Assembly: GCA_037974665.1 (NCBI GenBank)
Contig: CM075768.1
Location: 8,911,501 to 8,975,500 of the forward strand
Direction of reading: 5' to 3'
From: Ehretia macrophylla
Lineage: Eukaryota; Streptophyta; Magnoliopsida; Boraginales; Ehretiaceae
Length of the DNA stretch: 64,000 nucleotides
A program made the position numbers and the translations under genes. Under the pieces are notes generated by a model. It was not told where the DNA came from. It made no database searches and saw only the letters and a list, made by a program, of their open reading frames with translations. This document shows, piece by piece, positions 47,275-59,216 of this stretch (position 1 is the stretch's first letter; every line of letters starts with the position of its first letter).

Positions 47275-48313
47275 TGTCACGCCCTAACCCGACCTATAAA
47301 GGTTAGACTAGGGTGTGATCTAAACATTCAAGTCATATCACGTACTTAATCGTTCATGAAAGTTAACACTTAACGTTTTAGCCTAAACTCCACAAATTCT
47401 CTGAAAAACTGGCAGCATAACGGCTGTAATTGGGCTCCTTAGTTTGACCTAATTTTCTAAAGGCTTCAAAACTTTCAATCTCAAATTCATTTCCAACTAA
47501 GATTACTATTTATCATCAATTGAAACGCCTACTATTTGTCTCGAAGTCTCGTTTGATTAACAGCCTAGCATGATAACTATGTCTCGTTTGTTTATTAATC
47601 CTTGTTATAAAAGTACCTGTTGATCTTAGCTTAACAATGAGTACATGCTTAAGATTGGATAGATTCATTTTACTTAATTCTTACCTGATACTTCATAATC
47701 CTATGATAGATACTAGTCAGTAGCGATAGCAAAAACGACCACAAGAGTGTCTAAGTAGTTATGATCAGTACAAGCCAAAATTAGACCCCAAATTACAACA
47801 GGGGTCATTTACAATACAATAACAAGCAACATACGAAATAGTCTTCAAGCAACATATCGTTCACAAAATGGCCATAGTCAAGTAAGACACGTAGGGCAAG
47901 CAATCATTCTAAGGAATCATCAATAGGTACGTTGCCCTCGGGTACATGGTCCTGGTCTTCTTCACCTGAGATGATAAAAGAGGGTGAGTCCTTATGAACT
48001 CAGCGAGGGGGAACGAGAAATAAGTTTGAAACTCTTTTTCCGGTTCAACTTATGAAAACCTTTTGCAAGCATGACATATATCACAAGTAAGTACATAATG
48101 TAATATAGAAATAAAAGAACACAATTACCCATCTTTCCTCCCCGAGGTCCTCTAGGAACCAAGCGAGAGTACTTATACACATAGTGAAAAGGATACAGTG
48201 AGCTTTTGCTCTCAGTTCATTTCCAGTATCAGATGTTGCGGCCGACTTCAAATCATCCCCTTATCACGCCAAATGGGTGTACTCCGAATGTACCCCGAAA
48301 TCCTACGACCCAA
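47275..48313 (-). repeat. truncated 5' LTR of the gypsy element (1039 bp of about 3.9 kb)
   Basis: It is co-linear with 38551-39590 and stops within the shared module, after TACCCCGAAATCCTACGACC. The missing part includes the transcription-start side of the LTR. Confidence 0.9.
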
Positions 48314-48692
48314 TAAAATAAGTTATAATGTTAGAAGGCTTAATATGTTAAAATCAACTTATAATGGTAGAAGGCTTAAAGTTTTGTCAAATGTAGATAA
48401 ATAATTTATATTTAATTAAATTTTTATTATAACTTATTATGTTAATTGGAAGTGAAAAATATCTCTTTTTTACTAAACTAAAAAATACTGTTTAAAAATA
48501 AAACCTCACCGTCCCCCCCCCTCTACCTTAGATTTTCGGATCCGCCCCTAGAGTTAGTTTTTAGGCTTTACACTTAGACAATTTTAATGTTTTAAATGGG
48601 TGGCGGTAAGTTTTCAACCCAAGATCTTTTGGTACCTAGGTTTTGGTATCATGTTAAGTAACTAGAGCACTTAAAAGCTTAAGGCTCTATTT
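48314..48692. other. no gene; AT-rich filler after LTR truncation
   Basis: It contains two copies of TTATAATG.TAGAAGGCTTA (about 48320 and 48359) and a run of eight C. Its origin is not recognised. Confidence 0.4.
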
Positions 48693-48721
48693 TGTGAGGC
48701 CCGACATCGATTTGTGTGCGA
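48693..48721 (+). repeat. 29-bp island matching the start of the gypsy LTR
   Basis: TGTGAGGCCCGACATCGATT and the following bases match the minus-strand start of the 38551-42453 LTR (TGTGAGGCCCGACCTCGATT), but on the plus strand; similarity then stops. Confidence 0.5.
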
Positions 48722-49164
48722 TATTTACTACATAATATTAACTATTAGAATATAATTAACAAAACAATATATACTAAAAATTTATTATCAGAAGTATTTC
48801 AATCAAATTGCTTACCTTGGTCACTTATTGGTGTCTTGCAGATGTTCACCCACTGTAAAACAAAAAATTAACAAAACAAATTATGCATTCATAAAATTAT
48901 CTAGCCAAGAAAAATTAATAAATAAGCATAATATAATTATTTTCATGATATATTACCTTAGATTTGCTTGATTATATGGTGTGTATTTTATTATGCAATA
49001 ATTAACAATTTAAGATGGTTTGTTAGGAAGAAGTATTAGAGGTGGACGAAGAAGATGGTGAAGAGTTTAAGAGAATGGGATTTTAGTTTTGTGAAGAAGA
49101 ACAAAAGAAAAAAATTATTATTATTTAATTAAATTAGATTAATCATTAAGAGACAAAAACAAAA
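48722..49164. other. no gene recognised
   Basis: AT-rich DNA. A short purine-rich stretch near 49025-49080 (GGAAGAAGTATTAGAGGTGG) is seen, but no convincing ORF. Confidence 0.35.
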
Positions 49165-49300
49165 AAAAGGACATTAACGACACTTGTTTTATGACGATTT
49201 CCCCAACTGCCGCGAAATATAAAGGCTAATACATATTTCGCGTAGTATATTCGCGGCGGTTACTATAAACCGCCGCTAAAAGTGTTACCTTTTAACTCAA
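49165..49300. mobile_element. possible CACTA transposon subterminal region
   Basis: Inverted GC-rich motifs CGCGGCGGTT and AACCGCCGC lie at 49251-49276, with GCCGCGAAAT/ATTTCGCG at 49210-49240 and AAAAGTG at the right edge. Such CCGCCGC hairpins are usual in plant CACTA subterminal DNA. No second terminus or transposase was found. Confidence 0.3.
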
Positions 49301-49414
49301 TTCTTTAGCAGCAAACGTATTACATAACCTAAAAACTATCCCAACCCCCTCCCCCAATTCTCTCAGCCGTCACCCCTTCCCCCTCTCTCTCACTCTTTCT
49401 CAAGAAAAATAAAT

Positions 49415-49590
49415 ACCACACCACCACCACAGTACACCTTTACCACCACGGCACACCACCACCACCACCACGGCATACCACCACCACCACCACGGCATCA
49501 TCACCACCACGGCACCATCACTACCACGACATCATTACCACCACGGCACACCACCACCACCACCACAGCTCAACTTCACCACCACGGCAT
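49415..49590 (+). repeat. imperfect (CAC)n / CACCACGGCA repeat
   Basis: It is a run of CACCAC triplets broken by CACGGCA units (at least six CCACGGCA words). It reads His/Thr/Pro-rich in all frames. No ORF of note covers it. Confidence 0.85.
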
Positions 49591-50741
49591 CAAAACTACG
49601 ATAGTCGAGTAAATTGGTACCTCCAAATCGAAGTTTTGTTAACCCAAAATTTAAAACCCAAAGGTTTCGAATTTTTGGGTAATTTTAACCCCCAATTGGA
49701 AACCCTAACTATTCATGCTAGAAATCTACTTCTTTTTGGCATATATATGTAATATCTATCTGGTTATTCCAATGGAGAAGCCTGACTTGAATGAATACCC
49801 TAGTCCTAAAAGCTGTGAAGACAACTGAAAACATGGTCTTTTTTATTAATCTCTTTTATTTGTTTTTTTTTCCTCTTTTGATTTTTAGTTTGGTGGAAGC
49901 AAGCAAAGGCTACAGAGGGTTGTGTAACATTTGATCAGCGGTAGGTATGGAGAGTTCTTATTGGTATACTGTTGAAAAATATAATTCAAAGGGATTATAT
50001 GTTCATATTTTGTTCCGTAGTTGATTATATGCATATTCGTATCTTACTAGTGCATCTTACAACTTGAAAAGCCCTTGATCATATTGGATTGTTGGTGCAT
50101 TTAATCTTGCTATTGTATCATTTTTTCAATGCATTGATCATTCATTGGGAATTCTGTTTCTCATTTTTTTGTAGTCGAAGTATTACATATTATATCTAAC
50201 TACATATGAAAATGATGCAAATTGAATGGATGAATCGTGAACAAACATGAATCAGATATAAACCAGAAGGAATTGTATTGTATTGGGCGACTCATAGGAT
50301 TCTAAAAAGAACTGAATAAAGAGAGTCGTACTAGCTGCGGTAGAACTCTTTATTTTGTGAATGTCTTCTTTTATTGAAAATAGATAATTGACAGGATAAA
50401 ATAAAGAGATAATATCACTAGACTAGCGTTTTTGCAGGCCTCACTGAAAAGGTTTGAGTTTCGCATTTGCAGCCTCAAAACTCTACCAATTTTGGGAGCT
50501 ATTCAACTTGCAAAATGAAGATAATTGACAGGAGAAAATAAAGAGATAATATCCTATGATTGATTTTTTTGTAGTGGAAGGACCACTTGATTCCTTTTTT
50601 TAAAGCTTTTTGACTCTGTTTTTGTTTTTTGAGGATGAAGATTTTTTTTTTAATTTTATGCAAATTTGGGGGCCGGGAAGGTTTTTTAAAAAATATACTA
50701 CATAACTTTTTTTTTTTAAAATTGATTTTGGAGGGGCCCGG
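49591..50741. other. no gene recognised
   Basis: There are T-rich runs, and GATAATTGACAGGATAAAATAAAGAGATAATATC repeats in part near 50385-50420 and 50520-50552 (shared word AAAATAAAGAGATAATATC). The right end gives the target duplication cccgg for the following LTR. Confidence 0.4.
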
Positions 50742-53439
50742 TGTGAAACCCCAAATTTTTGACCTTTTCTCGCTTTGCGTGTTTTATTCTCGTTTTGCAT
50801 GAATTGCCTGTCTATGTGCTACATGACTTACAATGTGATAATTTTGATATCAATACTCTTAGAACATGCTAAATGTGCATTCATGAAATTTTCATAAAAA
50901 ACGGAGTCAGAAATTTTATCGTCGATTTTTAGTGAATAGTATTTTCAAAACACGTCCGCTAAAATTTTGAAACTGGTCTTTTTAACCCTTCTAGACCTAG
51001 TCCATGGACTTTAATAGACCCATGTTTGATGAAAACGGTTTTAAAATCGGTTTAGGAATTTATTAGAGTTTTTACACCGACTTTTGCGAAAATCGAGTTT
51101 TAGGCCGACTCGGGTAAAACTATTTTAATATAAAACTCTTTGTCACTTAAAATATATTGTCTAGAATTAATTTAGGTGTTAATTTATTAGTTGAGCAAGA
51201 AATAGTCAATAAAATGAATTAAAAGACTAGAAAATATAATTAAAAGACTAAATATATCAACTTTGACTTTGCTATTTTGTTGACTTTGCATATAAAATCT
51301 CTACACACACTAAAAACAAAGAAAACACCACAAAAACACATACATTGCAGCCGTGAGTTTCTTGGCATTTTTGAGAGTTTTTCAACTTATTTTACAAAAC
51401 AATTTTGCCTTAGAAAACTTAGTTTTAGTTCGAATCTTTTCAAACCGGGCTGGATTCTGCTTGTTGGGCACCTATTGCACGCATTCCTAGCTTCACTTCG
51501 GATCAAAGGTGAGAGAAAAATTCTAGATCTCAAAATGTTAATTTTATGTTTTTGCGTATAATTAATTATTGAACCGTTAGAATGTTAATCTAATGTTAGA
51601 TTATTGCTCCATGCATGCTAGGGATCATTTATATGCAATACTACGAGATTTGAACGGATGTAGCATATTTATTATTTTTCGGGTATTTAAAGTTGATTAA
51701 TTTGTTAAATGTTGAATATTTTGAGTTGTGTTGATCGGAATCGATTGCCGTCGATTTCTAAAAGATTGATAATTATGTGGTAGCGCCGTTGTAATGCCGA
51801 ATTTTTGATTATGATGTCCGTGCCAAAATCCAAAAATTTCAGCCATGATACACTAGGATTTTAGGGTTATTGGGCATGATTTGGATGTGTTTTGGTTGGT
51901 TTCCGAGGGGGCTAATGTAGTTGATTGAACGGGTGAGTGTTTGAAACTGATTTGGAGTTGTTTGGATTAGTAAAATATAAGATATGATTATTTGAAGTTT
52001 AGGTTGTCTTTATTTAAAATGTTAGATTGAGCTTTAGTTGATTGGGTGTGGTTTGAGTGATTGAATTGTGAGTTGTTAATGGTTAGACTATGGTTAGATT
52101 ACGTGTTTCATGCATGTTAAGTTGGATGGCCTACTTTGTCATCTAACTTAGTTGTTTGTGGTTTAATTAAATATTGATGTTATATTGATTATTATTGATT
52201 ACGGATATCGTGCACTTTTGTTGCTGATCTCCCATATTATTGATTGATTATCATTGAGTACGGGAATCGGGCACTTTTGTTGCTGATCTCCCAGTTTATT
52301 TATTTATTATTGAGTACGGGAATCGGGCACTTTTGTTGCTGGTCTCCCAGATTATTGATTGATTATTGATTATGGGAGTGGGGCACTTTTGTTGCTGATC
52401 TCCCTGTTTATTTATTTATTATTGAGTATGGGAATCGGGCACTTTTGTTGCTGATCTTCCAGTTTATTTATTGATTATTGATTACAGGAATCGGGCACTT
52501 TTGTTGCTGATCTCTCGGTTTATTTATGTTGAGTCTTATTGTTGTGAGCTTTGATAATGTTGTGTCACCTCAGGAGGCATCCTGGGTTGCGGGCACAATT
52601 ATCATGGCTACTCCCTATCTCACATGGGCGGAGAGGCCATGGGGTGTGGGTCTAGGTCAAGGTACCTCAGGAATTGTGTCATTGAGTTTGGAGGAGTTGT
52701 TGAGCATGGAATTGGTGTATGGAGCTTCATCAGTAAACGTATTGTATCCTTATTGTATGTTTACATTTATTACTATTGTTGCATTTATAATGATTATTGA
52801 TGTTATTGTGTGTTTACTAACTCAAAGGATTATTTCCAAGGAGTTTAGTAAACCTTGTTCGAGATCTATCGGATCCTCGCTGGGCTTATTTTATATAAGC
52901 TCACTCTCTATTATTGCATGCATACAGGTGTACTATCGCAGGATTACGGGTACGTGCCTCCTGAAGAGGAAAATGTGCCTTACGTGGATGAGTCCTATGT
53001 TCCAGAGTCTTATCCGTGATTCTGTGCTGTTATTTATCATGTATATTAGCTTAGTAGCCTTTTCTATGCTTTATAGTTCTTGTTGTATAGGATGCTGAAA
53101 AGAATATAAATTAGTTGTTACTATTCTAGCAGCTTCTTTTGTCTATGGTTAAGTTGTTAGATGGGTCTCAACTTATTTTTGAAATGTATGATAAGGTTGA
53201 GGTATTGTATGTTATGTTGGAACGGAGGCAGATAACGAGGATTGATTATTGTATATTATGGTTATGTTGTGTGTTGTTATGCTGTTGAGGAGTTGTTGTT
53301 TGTATGGTTATGGAATTGGATGTTTAATTTTGTTAATGAGGTTGGTTTATAACATCGGTATTCTATTTACTGTCGTTATACTACCGAAATCCCGTTGCGT
53401 CCTGACTGATTATAGGTGGGGTCGAGTTGGGGCGTGACA
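50742..53439 (+). repeat. solo LTR (2698 bp), TSD cccgg
   Basis: It begins TGTGAAACCCCAAATTTTTG and ends GGGGCGTGACA. The flanks are cccgg at 50737-50741 and 53440-53444. No internal domain, primer site or polypurine tract is present, so it is a product of LTR-LTR recombination. A 190-codon frame at 52526-53098 is not protein-like by family and is taken as chance. It is related to the fragment at 37177-37900. Confidence 0.9.
52187..52525 (+). repeat. 56-bp minisatellite, six copies
   Basis: GCACTTTTGTTGCTG starts at 52212, 52271, 52327, 52383, 52439 and 52495: one 59-bp step, then four of 56 bp. Units alternate between TATTGATTGATTATTGA and TTTATTTATTTATTATTGAG spacers, suggesting a higher-order pair. 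It lies within the solo LTR. Confidence 0.92.
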
Positions 53440-53444
53440 CCCGG

Positions 53445-54284
53445 GCTCCCCTTGATCTCTGGTTGGTACCACCTCTGACTCTTCCTGTACTTGAGATGAA
53501 GTAGTTATTTAACAGTAACCATGGATTTATTTTCATTGCACTTGGAAACTTTGGTAATATGCAGTGACGTTTATAAATTCATTGCATGGTTTGACAAATC
53601 AAAATTAAATACAGTGGTGTAATGAAGAAAAAACCTTTCCCCTAAAAGACTGCCATATTATATGATGTTAATCTTTCCTTAGTAACCAGGTAAAAAGAAT
53701 TTATAAACAACTATCTCAAGTGAAAAAAATTTATTTTAGAGGCATACTTGAAGAAAGTTTGATATTAAAAATGCCATCCACAATGTTTTCACCGAGTGTT
53801 TCTTTTTCCGTAATCTTAGCTAGTAAATTATCTTGGTATTTGGGGTGAAAAATTATGGGTTTTAAGTAAATTTTGAGTTAGTGGACAATGAATTCAATCT
53901 TTCATTGCATAAAAAAAGAACATGATCCTTTTTTATCAAATAATATAATGAAAGAGGATTCAACGATGATTAATATTATTTATATAGTTATATATAGTTA
54001 TGATGAATGAATGTGAATAATTTATTACTGATAAATCTCTATAATAATATTATTTTATATGAAAGTATCCAAGTTCGGAATAGATAAGTTTGCTATGCTA
54101 AAAAGCAGAAGCTAGTGAGAGTTCTTTAGCAGAAGCGCAATGGACATGTTGTAATTACAAATTATTGAAAACTTTTGTTTAATAGCTTGAACGATTCACA
54201 AATGAGTAAATGACCATGGGACTGTTCATATAAAGTAGACTTTGTTTTTTGGTCTTATAAAGTAGACTTGAAGTCAGCTCTATG
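53445..54284. other. no gene recognised
   Basis: AT-rich sequence. Just right of the solo LTR, GCTCCCCTTGATCTCTGG continues the text of 50731-50741 once the LTR and one TSD copy are removed. Near 54225-54272, GTAGACTT repeats twice. Confidence 0.4.
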
Positions 54285-54293
54285 TTTAAGTGC

Positions 54294-54776
54294 GGGAAAA
54301 TTTCACAAATAGTCCCTATTGTTACCTAATTATTTCAGTTTAGTCTCTATTATTTTATTTATCTCAATTTAGTCCTTATTGTTTGCAAAAAATTCTAATT
54401 TCGTCCATATTATTTAAAGTTTCTCAATTTCGTCCTTATTGTTTCTCAAAATTTTTAATTTTGTCCTTTTTATTTTTAAAAAGTTTCAATTTCGTCCCTA
54501 TTATTTTCTTAAAGTTTCAAATTCGTCCCTATTATTCAAGGACTAAATTGAAATTTTTTGAGAAACAATAGGAACGAATTTGAAATTTTTTGAAAACAAT
54601 AAGGATGAAACTGAAACTTTTGGCAAACATTAAGGATGAAATTGAAAAATTTTAAACAATAGGGATGAAATTGAAACTTTTGAAAAAATAATAGGGACTA
54701 AATTGAGACATTTTAAACAATAAGGACCAAACTGAAATTTTTTGTAAACAATAGGGACTAAATATGAGATTTTCCC
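54294..54776. mobile_element. foldback MITE, perfect 9-bp TSD tttaagtgc
   Basis: It is 483 bp with termini GGGAAAATTTCACA.../...GAGATTTTCCC. The 9-bp flanks tttaagtgc (54285-54293) and tttaagtgc (54777-54785) are identical; a 9-bp duplication is the Mutator hallmark. Each arm is an array of TTTAGTCC(C/T)TATTGTTT and TTCGTCCCTATTATTT modules, and the arms meet near 54535, so the whole element folds as a hairpin. It has no ORF and shares its terminus (AAATTTCACA..TAGTCCCTAT) with 13739-14139. Confidence 0.85.
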
Positions 54777-54878
54777 TTTAAGTGCAATTGACATGTTCGC
54801 TCCCGTATATCACACTTCTCATCGACTCGATTACTTTATGCAGTAGCGCAACTAGGCCATTTAAAGAGGGTCCAAGCT

Positions 54879-54881
<3 letters not shown>

Positions 54882-54931
<50 letters not shown>
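54882..54931. repeat. (AT)n microsatellite
   Basis: About 50 bp of uninterrupted AT dinucleotides, followed by T and A runs. Confidence 0.95.
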
Positions 54932-54934
<3 letters not shown>

Positions 54935-56990
54935 TTTTTTTTTTAAAAAAAATTGTTAGGCCCAGTTAATTTTTTTTTTCATTTGTTTATCCTCAATGTT
55001 CTTAATTGAATTTTGGCTCTCTAAGATCAAATTTCTGATTCAATACTACTAATGTTTCTTCAATTCTAATTACCTGTAAGGAAGAGTGTTAGATAAATAA
55101 TTCCTTTTAATAGATTATAAATTTCAAGATCAACATATTAAATTTTAAATTAGTCATCCTAATTAATATCAATTGATTTTGAGAGGAATTTTAGATAAAG
55201 ATTGGTTTTGGTCCTATGTTATCCATTTACATTCATCTCATTGATCGCATCGTTGTATGATCAATAATAAGTATAAAGATGAAGCAACAATAATAAAGTC
55301 AAAATTCCTCTTTAACCACACAAATGGCTACTCGAGGGTTGTCCACAGGGAATTGGAATTATTGCGAAGAATTCATAAACAAGGAAAATAAGTGGAAGTG
55401 ATTGAAGATTGGATTGCACTAATTAACGAGAAAAGTAAATTGACTAATGACAAATTTTTAATCTAGCACATCTCGAAGCTTTGAGATGTATGAATGGGGG
55501 AAAGCTGACTTGGGATGGTAGTTCGCCTAAATAACTATCCTTTATGTTCGTGGATTCGGGTTTAACCAATTAAGCACAAAGGGATTAGACTACAAGCTCT
55601 AATCGTATAGGTAGAAGCAATTGAGAGGTATTGAAGCATAACCTATCACTAAGGCATAAATTATTATTCACTTGACCTAAATTAACTAACTCAATTTAAC
55701 CCTAACTTCTAATTGACTCAATAGGCATAAGTTATCACGTTAGATTACTTATCTTAATTAAAGGCAATTGTTAGTTAATGGGTTGCTTCCTAAATCATAC
55801 CCCTAGAATCTACAAGATTCAACGGCAAAAGAATAAGATTTCTTGAATTACAAATCCATAACTACAAGTATATAGATGATAACTCAAGTAAATCCAAATA
55901 AATAATCCAAGTATGAATTTATAAATCAAAACCCCAATCCAGACATAAAGTAGATTAAATAGCTAGCTACCATCCCAAATCATGTGTGTTTAGTGTGAAT
56001 ACATAGCAAGAAAAACCAAAAATAAAGCAAAGAGATATAGTTCAAGAGAGCTCATGGATAAATTTTTTAAAAAATGATGATGGATGATTCTTGAATCTTC
56101 TCTTCTCTTGATCTTGGGTTCCTCGCTTTGGAGTGGTTTTTAGAGCTTTCTTGCAATGCTAGGGCTTGAAAATTGGGCAAAAAGTCCTCTCTTGGACATA
56201 GGGGGGCTATTTATATGTCCAAGAGTAGTCAAAGTCAAGTTTTAATCGACTTTAGAACTTTGGTGTAGAGCCCAATCGATCGGGTACTATTCACATCTAA
56301 TGCATACTCTGCACAATCGATTGGACATAAGTCCCTTTTGTACAATAAACTTTCGATACCCATTTTGGGAGCGTCCGACTTCCGATTTTGACACGGTTTA
56401 TTACGTTGGAACCGTATTGACGAGTATAATATCATGGTAATGATATTTCCATCACATGAGCTCACATGCATATTGGGTCACTAATTCTTCATCACCTCTT
56501 GTCATTTTCACTGTTTCAACTTGATTTTGTTCTTTTTACATCCAAGTTGTTTCTCATTTGCTTCAAATCTATATTGCACCAAAATATACAAGAATGATCA
56601 AATCTTCACCAATTCAAGTATGCAATGCATGCAAAAAGAAGTATTTTAGGGACAAAAATATTAACTCATCACTCATCTATATTTCATGCATCGATTTCCA
56701 ATATGCCGCTCCTCTAAATTTACATTTCTTATACCACATCATTCATTGCGCCTTCAACAATTATTAGTAGTTGAATTTGGTATGCAAACTTTTAAATTCG
56801 TTGCTTGACTTACCATGTCATTGATTGAGTTTTCAGCAATTAAATCATGGGTCACATGGGGGTATTGGAGAATTCAATTGTCTAACATGGATAAATTAAG
56901 ATTCAAGACCAATATATAAGATCTTGACTTGCTTTATTTAGCACCAATTAGTTTTAAGATAAAACATCAAGCTATTTATCTTGGTTGATT
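54932..56990. other. no intact gene; probable retroelement-derived DNA
   Basis: The text at 55320-55360 (CTCGAGGGTTGTCCACAGGG) is of a kind often seen in plant LTR elements, but I found no LTR ends, primer site or pol motifs. Frames at 56235-56471 (minus) and 56558-56767 (plus) have no recognised domain. Confidence 0.3.
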
Positions 56991-56999
56991 TTGAGATGG

Positions 57000-59216
57000 G
57001 ACTGAAGGATCAATTATATTTAGAGCTATGAACATCATCTAGCTAAGAATCGAGCGGAAGCATAACATGAAGTTCAAAAATCTCTGGAATTTCAAAGCAA
57101 ATGTTCATATGAAACTCTAATCTTGATATCATGTGATTAACATATGCAAAACATATATATATAACAAATATATATATTGACAAGAGATAGTAGAAGTATA
57201 CCTCTTGTAGACAACTCATGGAAGCCATAGATCTGAATTTTCGCACACTTGATGGAAGACACCTCCTCTTGAAAACACAAGAGCTCTAGTCGGTCCACAC
57301 GAGCAAAGAATGGCTTCTCCATCTTCATGGTTATTTTGTGCAAGATGTACCATGAAAGATTTATGAGCTTGATTGTGAAGAAGATAGCAAAACCATTTCC
57401 TTCTTCTTCCTTGTTCTTGGCTGCGTTTTCATGAAGAAGAATAGAAGACAAGTTCATCTAGTTCACCTTCATTTTTTAGCCATGGTGTTTTTCTCTTTGA
57501 AGAGTTGAAGAAGAAGACTACTCATCTTCTCTCTCTTTGTGTTTCATCCGTGTAGGAGCTTGGAGAGAGAAAAGGTTGACAAACCTTTTCTCATGAAAAG
57601 AAGACAAGCCATGTTTCTAGGATGTCTTGTCTCCCCTTTGAAAGAAAAGAGAAGACAAGCTTTCTCAAATTATGGTTGTGTTGTCTAGCTTTTGTTGAAA
57701 GATAAAATATACATCATATGTATATTGTGTAGTATTTTTCCACTAATGTAATAATATACATATATACATCATATGTATATTGTGTAGTATTATTTCACTA
57801 ATGTAATAATATACATATATACATCATATGTATATTGTGTAGTATTCTTCTACTAAGACATTTAAATATTCAACCTAATCACCATTAGTTGAAATTATGA
57901 AAACAACCTTTTCATATTTCTACATTAGCCCCAACACTTAATAATAATTGCATATTGGCCCCAATAACTTTTAAAGGCCAATTATACCATTGTTAACTCC
58001 TTAACAATTCAAGAGAAACAAAATATTATTGTTAACACCTTAACAATTCAAAAGAAAACTAAATGCAATTGTTAACACTTTAACAACTCAAGAGAAACTA
58101 AATCAAGCTCAATAGAAAAACCATTCACCGTGCTCTATTGTGTGTGACTTTCTCGATTCACCACTATATAGCACTGAAGAAACGTTGAACACTTTCAATA
58201 TTAATCAAACTATTCGATTTGTTTAGAGAATGTCTCCCATCATTCTCAAAACACCCTCAGAGTTCTTGAGTGACGTTCTAGCTACTAACGTATCAAGACA
58301 GTTTATAAAGCAATGAATTCTTATTCAAGTGAATCTATTTATGGTCGCCGATTATCGTACAATCCAATCCTTCCATTAATTATCCCGTCGAGCAAGAACC
58401 ATGATTCGATTAAGTTCATAAACTCGATACTATGCATAGATCTAATTGGTGTAATGAGAGATGACACATGGAAAACTCTTTCTCCATCATTCACACCTCG
58501 GCCAAGGATTTCCTCATTAAACAACCAAACTTAGATCGCATAGGACATCGCCTCATACCGGAGGTTAATGGATCCTATCTTAACCACTACTTATCAATCA
58601 CTATACCGAATGAATAAAATTGTGAGAGGACGCATCTCATCTTGTTTGTCAAAACAATCATTGTCCAAACGCTAGAATCAAACCCCAATACATATGATAG
58701 ATGTAATGTCTCAAGTCTAAAGATTACATGCACAATCACAACGAATAACAAATTATTAATCTAAAGTCATGTAATTTGTTATTCACATCACATTCAGTGA
58801 TCTATTCAACTAATAGTCACCCACATGTTTGTTAATCGCATCCCTATACTGTTATGGCATGTGGCTCACCATCCTTTATCATTAACATCCATATGTTAAT
58901 CAAAGGTAACAACACATGTGATAGTCCGTAATAGATTATTGAAGTCCCGATCAAATAATCTAAGGACTATGAATACTTTAAGTGTTTATCATATTAAGGA
59001 AATACGCCAACATATTCTAAACGCTTTTAGAATACATTTCTATAATGAAAATACTAGGGACTCATTCATATACATAAAAGAATGAGAACATGAATGTCCT
59101 AAATATGTCAATATGAAAACACACATGTAGACACGAATGCCATAATATACAAGTTAATGTCAAAATACCCCAATATATGTCATCCAAATATGTAGCATTA
59201 GGGCATATCTCTAACA
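57000..59216 (-). repeat. 3' LTR of a second old copia element (left edge uncertain)
   Basis: The right end is clear: CATATCTCTAACA (59204-59216) abuts a polypurine tract that reads AAGTGGGAGAT on the minus strand (59217-59227). The left end was not identified; GAATCGAGCGGAAGCATAAC at 57046 suggests it lies near 57000. It contains a 55-bp tandem repeat. Confidence 0.6.
57706..57856. repeat. 55-bp tandem repeat, about 2.7 copies
   Basis: ACATCATATGTATATTGTGT starts at 57711, 57766 and 57821. Each unit also contains CACTAATGTAATAATATACA and the near-palindrome ATACATCATATGTAT. Confidence 0.9.

Larger units (their letters stand above)
38551..48313 (-). mobile_element. Ty3/gypsy chromovirus (Tekay-like), inactivated, 5' LTR truncated
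   Basis: Order on the minus strand: partial 5' LTR (48313-47275), primer site TGGTATCAGAGC (47263-47252), gag, protease, RT, RNase H, integrase, chromodomain, polypurine tract AAGGAGGGGAGGA (42466-42454), 3' LTR (42453-38551). Domain order and the C-terminal chromodomain place it in the chromoviruses; the polypurine and LTR start (TGTGAGGCCCGA) suggest Tekay. About ten in-frame stops break the ORF. The retained 5' LTR segment lacks the promoter-side part, so expression is not expected. Confidence 0.92.

Noticed and set aside
49165-49300. Complete CACTA transposon
   Set aside because: Only one GC-rich inverted subterminal block was found; no matching second end or 3-bp TSD, so it is kept only as a weak possibility.
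52187-52525. Possible CRISPR array
   Set aside because: Units are directly contiguous 56-bp tandem repeats without unique spacers, and the genome is a plant's.
52526-53098. 190-codon plus-strand frame in the solo LTR
   Set aside because: Hydrophobic, with no known domain, and fully inside an LTR; taken as chance.
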